A DNA stretch of 64,000 nucleotides, taken from NCBI GenBank assembly GCA_964369545.1, contig CAYJFA010000001.1, positions 62,001 through 126,000 of the forward strand, written 5' to 3'. Shown one piece after another: positions 9,595 to 18,357 of the stretch; positions within the stretch are counted from its first letter, which is position 1; each line of letters opens with the position of its first letter. Below the pieces are notes generated by a model. That model made no database searches. It was not told the DNA's origin and saw only the letters and a program-made list of their open reading frames with translations. Position numbers and translations under genes: made by a program. Origin of the DNA: BNWE01 sp964369545. Its GTDB lineage: Bacteria > Pseudomonadota > Alphaproteobacteria > UBA3830.

Positions 9595-11736
9595 ATGTCT
9601 AAAGAAGCAGAGGATAAAAAAGATAATAAAAAAATTGAAGAAAATAGTAAGGATTCTGAAAAAAAAGAATTACTTTCTACTACAAATCAAAACACCAGTA
9701 TAAAATCTGCTCTGCCTGAAGTGACTCCTGAAAGTCCCGACAGAAATGACGACATTTTGACTTTAGAAGAAGATGATGATGAAGACGAAGAAAATAATGA
9801 AAAAATTGACCTCTGCGCAAATAAAATAGAAGAACAAATTACTAATCTTATTGCCACAGGTCATATGTTTAAAGCTCATGCTTTAGCTAAAAAAGCTTAT
9901 AATAAAAATCCACAAAATATTGAATTAGCTCAAGCTTATGCGCTTGTATTATTGAAAACCGGTGCAGTTGAAGAATCAAGAAACCTGATTTATCCGATCC
10001 TCGGAATACAGCCTCAATTAGACGAAGCTACGGGAAAAATGATGCTTTTGATTGAAGATTTACGTGAAAGTAAACTTTTGATAGATGGAAAATCTCAAAT
10101 TATGGCCGGTATAGGATTGATTTTCAAAGAATCGTGGAAATATTCGCACCACTGCAGAGATCTTGAGGTATCTCGTGAACTTTACCTCGCTTCTTTCCGT
10201 AAAGACAAAAAAACCAGCACTGGTATGAACGCTGCTTGGCTTTCGTGGCTCACAGGGGATGATGCTCAAGCGAAACAACTTGCTGCAGAAGTGTTGAAAC
10301 TACTGCCTCCTTTCGGATTAGAAGCATCTTTCAGCGAATTGATAGACTTAGCAGAAGCTCAGTTGTTACTTGGGAGAGAAGACGACGCGTGTAAATTGTA
10401 TGAAGAAGCAATGAAACAAAAAGATAATGTAGATTACATCGCCATCGTTACTGCCAGACATCAATTATATTTTCTTCGTGAAGCGGGATTTAAAGTTCCC
10501 AACGAGGCTTTAGACATTTTAATACCACCTACCATTGTTGTTTTTACCGGGCATGCCATAGATCATCCGAGTTTTCAAATCTCATTGTTTCCTCAGGAAA
10601 TTGAATCCGATGTAAAGCGAATTATTACAGAAAAATTAAAAAGCATTGACGCAAAAATCGGATACAGTTCAGCTTCTTGCGGAGCAGATATCATATTTAT
10701 TGAAGCATTACAAAGCTTGGGTGGAGAAATAAATATTATTCTACCTTTCGCCATATCTGATTTCATAGAAACAAATGTGAGACATGCTGGACCTCGGTGG
10801 GAAAAACGTTTTGAAAAGATTTTAGAAAATGCGCATTCGGTGAGCTTTGCCTGCGAAGATAAGTATCTTGGACATGATATGTTATACAGATTTTCAAATT
10901 ACGTCATGCATGGCAGCGCTGTTATGAGAGGAAAATTCTTGACAACAGAACCTCATTTAATGGCTGTGTGGCACTCAAGAACAGACTCGATGCCCGGCGG
11001 CCCTACAGATTTCATAGATAGATGGACGAATATCAGTACTTTGCACTTAATTGACCTTGATGAAATAAGCAACGCTGATGGAGCGATTGATAAAATAGAG
11101 CCATCTTTGATCCAACAGCAAAAATCTTCTCTATCATTTGATCCAGCAATATCAAAATCGCCTGATAGAATGATAAAATCAATGATGTTTTCTGACTTAT
11201 CAGGATACAGCAAACTTCAAGACGAACATATTCCATCATTTTTAGATTTTTTGGAAAAATTAAACAGCGCGATGGAAAAAATTGGTGTTACCTTAGAGTC
11301 GCTTAATACATGGGGTGACGCGGTTTTTGCTGTTGCTGACAGCGCCATCAAGATCGCTGACTTTGGACTCCGCTATTGCGATATTATTGAAAATCTTGGA
11401 AAAAAATATCCTGAATTTCCGTTTCCGATAAGAGCAAGAATATCTCTTCATTCAGGTCCCGTATTTGTTGCTCAGGATCCATTTATTAAGAAAATAAATT
11501 TTTACGGAGGACATATAAATCGAGCAGCAAGACTTGAGCCAGTAACAGCAGTCGGACAAGTTTATGCAACTCAACAATTTGTAGCTCTTTTGCATGGAGA
11601 AACAAACGACGAACGAAACGAATATACACAAAAAGGCCTAAAATATTATGACCGCTATTCAACAGAATATGTCGGCGTAATTTCACTTGCAAAAACTTTC
11701 GGACAGCAGGAAGTGTATCATCTAAGATGGAGCTAG
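9595..11736 (+). CDS. TPR / Rossmann-like / class III nucleotide cyclase protein
   Basis: 713 residues in three parts. Residues 1-75 are charged and acidic. Residues about 80-300 form TPR-like helices (KAHALAKKAYNKNPQNIELAQAYALV). Residues about 310-490 look like a SLOG/LOG-type Rossmann domain (VVFTGHAIDHPSF, then SSASCGADIIFIEALQ and IILPF). The C-terminal 190 residues are a class III adenylate/guanylate cyclase domain with both metal aspartates (FSDLSGYS near 533, TWGDAVFAV near 573) and the transition-state Asn/Arg pair (HINRAARLEP near 641). The residue aligned with the adenine-specifying Lys is Asn (LNTWGD), so substrate is uncertain. It faces the kinase-like gene across an 84/144-nt divergent promoter region. 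The SLOG assignment is by motif resemblance only. Confidence 0.8.
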   Translation: MSKEAEDKKDNKKIEENSKDSEKKELLSTTNQNTSIKSALPEVTPESPDRNDDILTLEEDDDEDEENNEKIDLCANKIEEQITNLIATGHMFKAHALAKKAYNKNPQNIELAQAYALVLLKTGAVEESRNLIYPILGIQPQLDEATGKMMLLIEDLRESKLLIDGKSQIMAGIGLIFKESWKYSHHCRDLEVSRELYLASFRKDKKTSTGMNAAWLSWLTGDDAQAKQLAAEVLKLLPPFGLEASFSELIDLAEAQLLLGREDDACKLYEEAMKQKDNVDYIAIVTARHQLYFLREAGFKVPNEALDILIPPTIVVFTGHAIDHPSFQISLFPQEIESDVKRIITEKLKSIDAKIGYSSASCGADIIFIEALQSLGGEINIILPFAISDFIETNVRHAGPRWEKRFEKILENAHSVSFACEDKYLGHDMLYRFSNYVMHGSAVMRGKFLTTEPHLMAVWHSRTDSMPGGPTDFIDRWTNISTLHLIDLDEISNADGAIDKIEPSLIQQQKSSLSFDPAISKSPDRMIKSMMFSDLSGYSKLQDEHIPSFLDFLEKLNSAMEKIGVTLESLNTWGDAVFAVADSAIKIADFGLRYCDIIENLGKKYPEFPFPIRARISLHSGPVFVAQDPFIKKINFYGGHINRAARLEPVTAVGQVYATQQFVALLHGETNDERNEYTQKGLKYYDRYSTEYVGVISLAKTFGQQEVYHLRWS

Positions 11737-11845
11737 GTGAATTTAGTAAAAGCAATTGAATTTGTGCAATGCATCTGAATTTTAACAGCACAACAATAAG
11801 CAAAAACATTGTTACATGTTAAAGTCGATTTTATTGATATATTTT

Positions 11846-12826
11846 TTATTTGCAGTTGATTTTTTTAGAAAAAGTATTCGCTTTTATTTTTGCAATATTA
11901 TGCTTGTGCTCTTTATACGTTTTCGCGAAATGTCCATATCCTGTCTCATCTAAAACAAAAAAGAGATGGTCTGTCTCCATTGGATGCAACGCAGCAATAA
12001 TACTCGCCCTACTAGGATTGGAAATAGGAGTAGGAGGTAATCCATTATTTTTATATGTATTGTGCGGAAGTTTTGCCCTTAATTCTGGTCGCGTAATCTC
12101 TCTTCCTAATGGTACACCTTTCGCTATCGCATATACCGCTGTTGGCTCGGCCTGCATTCTCATATTTATTCGTAATCTTTTCGTATACACACCAGCTACA
12201 ATTTCTCTTTCAAGGTATGTCTCTTTTTCTACTATAGATGCAAGTATTAACGCTTCATATGGAGTTTTTGCAATACAATTTTTAGATCTTTTCGGCCACT
12301 CTTTTTCAAGAAACTTTCTCATAACGTCCTGCGCTTGCATTATGATTTGCTGCTTGGTAGTTGGATATTTAAACAAATAAGTTTCTGGCATCAGCGATCC
12401 TTCTTCAGGAATTTTTTCAATTTTCCCTAATAAAAACTCGTTGCTATTTAATTTATTTATTGCCTGAAAAACTGAAAAACCTTCCGGTATAGTAAACTTG
12501 TGAACTATAGACTTTCCCAATGAAATTATTTTAAGAGCATCTATCAATGAAATGCTGTTTGAGAAAGCATATTCTCCTATTTTTAATCTACATTTAAAAA
12601 ATTTCAATATTTTTATTGCCAATTTGATGGTGATCTTATTGTTTGAGATATTCTTATCTTTTAGCAACGCGTAAATATATTCATCATTAGTCCGCTCAAC
12701 AATCACTCCTTTTTCATGGATATAAGAAGATTTTTTGAAAAGTAAATAGGAAAATACAAAACCAAAAACCGAGAAAAGAAAAATAATAATACCAAGAAAA
12801 TATGTTACTGATTTTTTATGTAACAT
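11846..12826 (-). CDS. mltG: Endolytic murein transglycosylase MltG
   Basis: MltG (YceG family) cleaves nascent glycan strands at the inner membrane and helps set peptidoglycan chain length. The 326-residue protein has one N-terminal membrane segment, a LysM-like region (KLAIKILKFFKCRLKIGEYAFS) and the catalytic block ASIVEKETYLEREIVAGVY with the essential Glu of VEKE. The MQAEPTAVYAIAKG and LPPTPISNPSRASI signatures also fit. The gene lies 15 nt downstream of fabF on the same strand; fabF-mltG is a common proteobacterial arrangement. It converges with the cyclase gene. A 176-codon frame on the opposite strand (11850-12380) is antisense shadow. Confidence 0.95.
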   Translation of the reverse strand: MLHKKSVTYFLGIIIFLFSVFGFVFSYLLFKKSSYIHEKGVIVERTNDEYIYALLKDKNISNNKITIKLAIKILKFFKCRLKIGEYAFSNSISLIDALKIISLGKSIVHKFTIPEGFSVFQAINKLNSNEFLLGKIEKIPEEGSLMPETYLFKYPTTKQQIIMQAQDVMRKFLEKEWPKRSKNCIAKTPYEALILASIVEKETYLEREIVAGVYTKRLRINMRMQAEPTAVYAIAKGVPLGREITRPELRAKLPHNTYKNNGLPPTPISNPSRASIIAALHPMETDHLFFVLDETGYGHFAKTYKEHKHNIAKIKANTFSKKINCK

Positions 12827-12841
12827 CTATATCTCTGTAAA

Positions 12842-14107
12842 TTAAGGTACCTGCGTAAATACCAAACTTGCATTTGTTCCACCGAATCCAAACGAATTCG
12901 AAAAAGCGTATTGGATATTTCTTTCGCGCGGCTGAAGAGGTACTAAATCTATAAGCGTCTCCTCAGCATCCTGTAAATTCAAAGTAGGAGGAGCCACTTG
13001 ATCTCTTATGGAAAGTACTGTAAATATTGCTTCCACTGCTCCTGCAGCTCCCAGCAAATGCCCAATGGCAGATTTTGTAGAAGACATTGATGCTTTGGAA
13101 TTACCTTCCAACAATCTCTCTACTGCTCTCAGCTCTCCAATATCTCCAGCTGGAGTAGATGTTCCGTGTGCATTTATATAATCAATTTGATCCGCCGAAA
13201 TCTGTGCTGATCTTAAGGCCTCGCGCATAGCCCTATATGCTCCATCTCCATCAGCAAGAGGTGCTGTGATATGATAGGCGTCACCAGACATACCATATCC
13301 TATAATTTCACCATAAATTTTTGCTCCACGTTTTTTCGCGTGTTCGAATTCTTCAAGAATCAAAATTCCTGATCCCTCTGCCATAACAAAGCCATCTCTG
13401 GATTTATCCCAAGGTCTCGAAGCTTCTTCCGGAGAATCGTTTCGCGATGTTGACAACGCTCGCACCGCAGAAAATCCTGCTACTCCTAACCTGCAGACAG
13501 CAGCTTCTGCTCCTCCGGCAACCATGACATCAGCAGATCCCACTTGAATTATGCGTACAGCATCTCCTATTGCATGAGTTCCACTGGCACAAGCGGTTAC
13601 TACAGAATGATTCGGACCTTTTAAACCATATTTTATGGAAACATGCCCGGATGCTAAATTAATAAGCGATGATGGAATGAAAAATGGAGAGACCCTGCGT
13701 GCCCCACTCTCTTTCAAAGTGATAGATGTATCATATATCACTGGAAGTCCACCAATTCCCGCACCTATTATCACGCCTATGCGTTCTTTTTTCTCGTCAT
13801 TAAGAGTATTTATTCCGGAATCAGATATAGCCTCTGCTGCCGCAGCAAGAGCATATACAATGAACATATCAACTTTGTTCATATCTCTTTGGCTGACATG
13901 ATCTAGCGGATTGAAGAGAGTATCGCCTTTTTGTTCTGTATTTTTAGATGGAATCTGCCCTGCAATTTGAGATGCTAAATCAGCAACATCAAACGACTTT
14001 ATTCTTTTGATTCCAGATTCGCAATTTATCAGACGTCTCCAAGATTCCTTCACGCCAACGCCAAGCGGAGAAACCATGCCGAGTCCTGTTATCACAACTC
14101 TTTTCAT
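12842..14107 (-). CDS. fabF: Beta-ketoacyl-ACP synthase II
   Basis: FabF condenses malonyl-ACP with acyl-ACP in fatty acid elongation. The 421 residues carry the thiolase-fold catalytic triad: Cys173 in TACASGTHAIG, His314 in AHGTSTPAGD and His350 in SAIGHLLGAAG, and the C-terminal FGFGGTNASLVF loop. It is preceded by acpP after 23 nt and followed by mltG after 15 nt, so acpP-fabF-mltG is very likely one transcription unit. The start MKRVVITGLG is the standard family start. Nothing unusual was seen. Confidence 0.97.
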   Translation of the reverse strand: MKRVVITGLGMVSPLGVGVKESWRRLINCESGIKRIKSFDVADLASQIAGQIPSKNTEQKGDTLFNPLDHVSQRDMNKVDMFIVYALAAAAEAISDSGINTLNDEKKERIGVIIGAGIGGLPVIYDTSITLKESGARRVSPFFIPSSLINLASGHVSIKYGLKGPNHSVVTACASGTHAIGDAVRIIQVGSADVMVAGGAEAAVCRLGVAGFSAVRALSTSRNDSPEEASRPWDKSRDGFVMAEGSGILILEEFEHAKKRGAKIYGEIIGYGMSGDAYHITAPLADGDGAYRAMREALRSAQISADQIDYINAHGTSTPAGDIGELRAVERLLEGNSKASMSSTKSAIGHLLGAAGAVEAIFTVLSIRDQVAPPTLNLQDAEETLIDLVPLQPRERNIQYAFSNSFGFGGTNASLVFTQVP

Positions 14108-14130
14108 TTAGAATCTACTCTTAAATCGAA

Positions 14131-14373
14131 TTATTTACTGCATTTATTTTGGATAAAGGTCACTGCATCTTTAACAGCCTGTATTTCCTGACCTTCTTTA
14201 TTTGAAATTTCTATATTGAACGCCTCTTCAAGAGCCATAACCAGATCAACAGTATCTAAGCTATCAGCGCCGAAATCGTCCACAAACCTTGCTTCATCAG
14301 TAACTTTCGCAATATCAACACTTAATTTATCTGCAATAATTGCCTTTACTTTATCTGCTATATTTTCACTCAT
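14131..14373 (-). CDS. acpP: Acyl carrier protein
   Basis: 80-residue carrier of acyl intermediates in lipid synthesis. The phosphopantetheine attachment serine is Ser38 in the invariant GADSLDTVDLVMALEE motif. The protein is acidic and helical as expected. An AAGGAAA ribosome site precedes the ATG. It is the first gene of the acpP-fabF-mltG run; the upstream 170 nt up to the tRNA-Arg gene presumably carry the promoter. Confidence 0.97.
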   Translation of the reverse strand: MSENIADKVKAIIADKLSVDIAKVTDEARFVDDFGADSLDTVDLVMALEEAFNIEISNKEGQEIQAVKDAVTFIQNKCSK

Positions 14374-14543
14374 ATCATTTCCTTTAATATAATAAATACA
14401 AAGAGGAAATTATCATAAAATGTTTAAAAATACCAGTGGGCTCTAAACCTTAATTTTAATGAGATAATTTTTATAAATTATAGCCTAGCTTACTAGGATA
14501 CTGCATATTTTTATGCCGAAATTGATTTACAAAAACGGAATAA

Positions 14544-14617
14544 TGCGATCGGGGGGATTCGAACCCACGACCCCGAGATTAGGAATCTCGTGCTCTATCC
14601 ATCTGAGCTACGACCGC
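14544..14617 (-). tRNA. tRNA-Arg (anticodon CCT)
   Basis: A complete cloverleaf reads on the minus strand. The acceptor stem is GCGGTCG with CGATCGC (one G-U pair). The anticodon stem CGAGA/TCTCG encloses the loop TTCCTAA, giving anticodon CCT, so it reads AGG. The T-arm GTGGG-TTCGAAT-CCC is standard. The discriminator base is A and CCA is not encoded. It lies between acpP and the accessory cassette, a plausible insertion-prone site, though no repeat of its 3' end was seen at 19.4 kb. Confidence 0.95.
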
Positions 14618-14704
14618 GTATTATCATCTGTGATAATCTACACAATAATGAAGTTAAATACAAAAAGAAATTGCTGACAACATATAAATGAGGACTGTAC
14701 GTAT

Positions 14705-15159
14705 ATGATTATCAGGAACGCTAAAATTAAAGATATTGATCAAATGCTTCTGCTGTTAAAACAGTTAGGATATGAACAAAGTAAAAGCATATTCGTAGAA
14801 AATTTAATTTTTTTACAGCACAAGATGGATATCACATATTTGTTGCAGAAGTTGATATGGAAGCTGTGGGTATGATAGCTATTACAACAAGTCATTATAT
14901 TGTTGCAAAAAAAACCAGAATAGAAATCGAAGCGCTTGTCGTTGATGAGAAATATAGAAAGCAGGGGATAGCTTCCGATTTAGTAAAACATGTCGAAGAT
15001 TATGCAAAAAGAAACGCTCCTGCGGTAATTCAGCTAGTATCGAATGTAAATCGCAGCACCGCCTATGAATTTTATAGAAGTTTGGGATACAAAAATGAAG
15101 GGAAAAACGAAAAATTGTATTTTCGTAAGAATATAGATAAATCCAACCAAAATTATTAA
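14705..15159 (+). pseudogene. GNAT acetyltransferase split by a frameshift at a T7 run
   Basis: The ATG at 14705 starts a GNAT N-terminus (MIIRNAKIKDIDQMLLLLKQ) that runs out of frame at the seven-T run 14808-14814. The next frame continues directly as FFTAQDGYHIFVAEVD and contains the acetyl-CoA-binding core (ALVVDEKYRKQGIASDLV), then the C-terminal NVNRSTAYEFYRSLGYK block. Removing or adding one T region-wise would restore a single protein of about 150 residues. The gene is therefore either inactivated, expressed by slippage, or a homopolymer sequencing error. The substrate is unknown. It opens the accessory cassette that continues to 19.4 kb. Confidence 0.75.
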
Positions 15160-15326
15160 TGTTAGAGCATTTTTAACGGTTTGTTCATTTGTCTGAATAA
15201 TACTATAATGATTACTAACATAATAAATTAATAAAGCGTGTGTGTTATGAAAATTCTCAACTAAATTGCCTTGCTTAATAGCGAAAATTTAATCCAATTC
15301 TGCAATCAATTGTAGAGAGAAATACC

Positions 15327-16700
15327 ATGCACAATCCAATAAAAATAAACTGTTTCAGCTTATCATTTCCCAACAAAATTTGTTTCGAAGATTTTTCAAC
15401 TGATATTGCGTTTGGTGCTCGCATAGCGATTATCGGCAGAAACGGAAGCGGAAAATCATCATTGCTTAAAATGATAGCAGACAACAATCGCGGACTTTCC
15501 TTAGAATATATACATCAAATCATCAATAACTTTGATTCTTTGAGCGGTGGAGAACGTTTCAACAAGAGTTTATCGCAAGCAATTGGCGAAAATCCATCGA
15601 TTTTATTACTCGATGAACCGACGAATCATCTTGATTCAGAAAATCGAAAAAACTTGATGCGGATGTTACTAACATACTACGGAACTTTGATTATTGCCAC
15701 ACATGATGAAGAACTGCTGCAAAATTGTATCGATATCTTATGGCATATCGATAACGGAAAAATCACTGTTTTTCATGGTAAATACGCGGATTATATGAGT
15801 GAATTACATTTGAAACATCAGGCTGTTTATAATCAAATCGAATTGCTGGAGCGCGAAAAAAAATCTATGCACGAATGTTTAATGAAAGAACAGAAACGTG
15901 CATCAAAAAGCAAAGCTTCTGGAGAAAAAAAATTATCGAATAAAAAATGGATGCGTTCAGTATGTGATTTGAAGGCAATGAAATCAGAAAAATCCCAAGG
16001 GAAAAAATTAAGAAATCTCGACGAAAAAAAGCAAAAACTTTCGGAACAATTACGGCAAACCCGTCTTCCGGAAAAAATCATTCCAAAATTCAATTTACCT
16101 TATCAAAAAATCGTGGATAAAACGATCGTTTTGATAGTTGATGGAAATGTAGAATACAAAAAAAACATCATTCTGCGAAATATAAATCTGTCTGTATTAT
16201 CACAGGAACATGTCGCGATTGTTGGGAAAAATGGAAGCGGAAAAACAACTTTAGTTAAGGCGATTATGAATAATGCTGATATCGTAAAATATGGAGATTG
16301 GAATATTCCTGATTTGAAAGATATCGGCTATTTGGATCAACACTATGATAATTTAAATTCCGACCAAACTGCAATTGAGATTATTTCAAATACTAATCCT
16401 AAATGGAGTTATATAGAGATCAGAAAGCACCTGAACGATTTTCTCTTTAGAAAAAATGAAGAAGTATCTATCCCAACACGCAATCTCTCAGGAGGAGAAA
16501 AAGCACGGTTATCGCTTTCTCAAATTGCCGCCAACGTACCGAAGTTACTTATATTAGATGAAGTAACCAATAATATGGATTTGGAAACAAAAAATCACAT
16601 TTCCGAAATTTTAAGCGATTATCCGACCGCAATGATTGTAATATCACACGATGAAGTTTTCTTGAAAAAGATAAAAATAGATAAATACTATCAGTTATAA
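15327..16700 (+). CDS. ABC-F type ATP-binding protein with shortened first domain
   Basis: 457-residue soluble protein with two ABC ATPase domains and no membrane segments, as in ABC-F ribosome-acting or resistance factors. Domain 1 has Walker A GRNGSGKS (about 37), signature LSGGE (about 73) and Walker B ILLLDEPTNHLD. Domain 2 has GKNGSGKT, a Q-loop region IGYLDQHYDN, LSGGEKARLSL, LLILDEVTNNMD and the switch His in VISHDE. The charged linker (about 170-250, KEQKRASKSKASGEKKLS) matches the ABC-F interdomain linker. Walker A to signature in domain 1 is only about 35 residues, far shorter than usual, and no Q-loop is seen there. It resembles macrolide/lincosamide-type ABC-F proteins in layout; function is not certain. 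It converges with the next GNAT gene, overlapping 6 nt. Confidence 0.8.
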   Translation: MHNPIKINCFSLSFPNKICFEDFSTDIAFGARIAIIGRNGSGKSSLLKMIADNNRGLSLEYIHQIINNFDSLSGGERFNKSLSQAIGENPSILLLDEPTNHLDSENRKNLMRMLLTYYGTLIIATHDEELLQNCIDILWHIDNGKITVFHGKYADYMSELHLKHQAVYNQIELLEREKKSMHECLMKEQKRASKSKASGEKKLSNKKWMRSVCDLKAMKSEKSQGKKLRNLDEKKQKLSEQLRQTRLPEKIIPKFNLPYQKIVDKTIVLIVDGNVEYKKNIILRNINLSVLSQEHVAIVGKNGSGKTTLVKAIMNNADIVKYGDWNIPDLKDIGYLDQHYDNLNSDQTAIEIISNTNPKWSYIEIRKHLNDFLFRKNEEVSIPTRNLSGGEKARLSLSQIAANVPKLLILDEVTNNMDLETKNHISEILSDYPTAMIVISHDEVFLKKIKIDKYYQL

Positions 16701-17477
16701 TTCCTCAAATTTTCCTTTCACATTAAACACATAGAAATTCTTCAATTTTTGGAATCCGATTTTCTTATAAACTCTTTCTCCAAGTTCGCTTGCGGTTAAA
16801 ACCCCAATTTTATGTCCAAAATTATCATAGGCATAAAAAAGCGCATGTAGCGTCATATCAGTTCCAATCCCTTTTCGACGAAACTCCTCGAGAGTTGTTA
16901 TATCCCAAACTCCGGCAGTGTTTTCATCAATAAATAAAGCGCTGGTAGCTATAGGTTTATCATTGAGATATCCAATAAAAAGTTTCAGAGATGATTCAGG
17001 ACTTAAAATATGCTTTTCTGCTCTTTTATAAAACTCTTTAATTTGATTTGAGTCATGTGGGATCAATTCTTGATAAATCTTTATGAAATCATTTAGCTTT
17101 TGAGCATCATCTATCAACGAGATCTGTAATTTACAACATTTTTTTTCGCGAGATATTTTTTCGATTTCTGCAAACATAGCCATTTCATGTTCGTCACACA
17201 CGAATCCCATGCTCTCAAGATCCTGTTTGCAGCTACAATAATCGAAATTAAATCCAACCCAGCAAGCAAACGAGAGTTTTAAGCTTTGGAATTTTTCGAT
17301 AGCCCATTTTAATCCAGATGAATTTTTCGTATTACAGATAATGTTAAACATATCAGAATCAATTGCAGAATTGATCACAGTAACATCGTTATTTGAAGAA
17401 ACATCCATATTCATTAATGACGAAAGATATTTAAACTTTCCAATGATATTCAAATCAAGTAATTTTGAAATATCCAT
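16695..17477 (-). CDS. GNAT family N-acetyltransferase
   Basis: 260-residue protein whose C-terminal half is a GNAT domain: LFIGYLNDKPIATSALFID, the acetyl-CoA loop FRRKGIGTDMTLHALFYA, and a terminal GERVYKKIGFQKL. The N-terminal 120 residues hold several Cys (CSCKQDLESMGFVC) and probably form the divergent first half seen in two-domain GNATs. The acceptor substrate is unknown. It is the only minus-strand acetyltransferase in the cassette and lies 55 nt from the MBL gene on the same strand. Confidence 0.8.
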   Translation of the reverse strand: MDISKLLDLNIIGKFKYLSSLMNMDVSSNNDVTVINSAIDSDMFNIICNTKNSSGLKWAIEKFQSLKLSFACWVGFNFDYCSCKQDLESMGFVCDEHEMAMFAEIEKISREKKCCKLQISLIDDAQKLNDFIKIYQELIPHDSNQIKEFYKRAEKHILSPESSLKLFIGYLNDKPIATSALFIDENTAGVWDITTLEEFRRKGIGTDMTLHALFYAYDNFGHKIGVLTASELGERVYKKIGFQKLKNFYVFNVKGKFEEL

Positions 17478-17532
17478 TCCTTTTCATCCCAAATAATATT
17501 ATCGGTGAACATAGCCATTTTGATTATTTTCA

Positions 17533-18252
17533 TCATAATTGAAACACGTGTGTTTTTCCGACGCCGTTCAGTCGGCACTTTTCTTTAAATTCGTCTTTTA
17601 ATATTGAAGCAGCCATATTTCCGGTGCAATGGCATGGAATTACGGTATCAACACACATTGTCAACTTTGCTGCAATCTCTTTTATCTTGTCTGCAGTCTC
17701 TCTAAAAAGATGAAATCCACCCATGATAACCCAATTGTCTCTGCCCGTTTCTTTCATAACTTGCGCAGCTACGTTTTCAGCCCCGCTGTGACAACATCCA
17801 ACTACGATAATATTACCCTTGGCAGAATGTATGACCAGAGACATTTCATCAATATCTGAATTTTTCGAAATAATCAGTTTGAAATCATCTGATATTTTAA
17901 AACTTTCGGAAATCCACGTTACTTTATCTGATTCAAAAGATGACATGCTGAAATCACCGTTAAACGGAGGAAAATAAATTTCGATATTGGGATTTCTCTT
18001 TGTTATCCAATTGATTCCTCCAGTATGGTCGTCATGACCGTGTGAAATTATAAGCATATCTATCGATAACGGATTTATCTGAGCTTTTTCGAAATTTTCA
18101 GCCAATATATGTTCTTTCGCTCCCGCATCAAACAATATTCTCTTTCTATAACAATCGATTAAGCAGCTAAATCCCCAATCGGCAATATAATTTGCATCGC
18201 AAAGAATATTGTCATATATAGTAAATATTTTTGATTCGTTTTTAGTGTTCAT
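17533..18252 (-). CDS. MBL-fold metallohydrolase
   Basis: 239-residue metallo-beta-lactamase fold protein. The metal-binding motif HGHDDHTGG is intact, followed by CCHSGAENV, MGGFHL and PCHCTG, which fit the subgroup often annotated as dihydropteridine/aminobenzene-phosphate synthase-like hydrolases. An internal RILFDAG supports the fold. The ATG at 18252 was preferred to an upstream TTG at 18264. The gene is divergent from the P-loop kinase gene. Substrate cannot be deduced. Confidence 0.82.
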   Translation of the reverse strand: MNTKNESKIFTIYDNILCDANYIADWGFSCLIDCYRKRILFDAGAKEHILAENFEKAQINPLSIDMLIISHGHDDHTGGINWITKRNPNIEIYFPPFNGDFSMSSFESDKVTWISESFKISDDFKLIISKNSDIDEMSLVIHSAKGNIIVVGCCHSGAENVAAQVMKETGRDNWVIMGGFHLFRETADKIKEIAAKLTMCVDTVIPCHCTGNMAASILKDEFKEKCRLNGVGKTHVFQL

Positions 18253-18357
18253 TGATATGTCCAATCTTGAGATAGTTCTTCTAAAATCCTAAAAGATTAA
18301 CATGGGAAAATACAATTAAGAACAGTATTCTAATGCAAACCTTATAAGGCGAAAACG

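Noticed and set aside
11850..12380. 176-codon frame on the plus strand as a membrane protein gene
   Set aside because: It is fully antisense to mltG, whose catalytic motifs are intact; codon pattern reflects the opposite strand.
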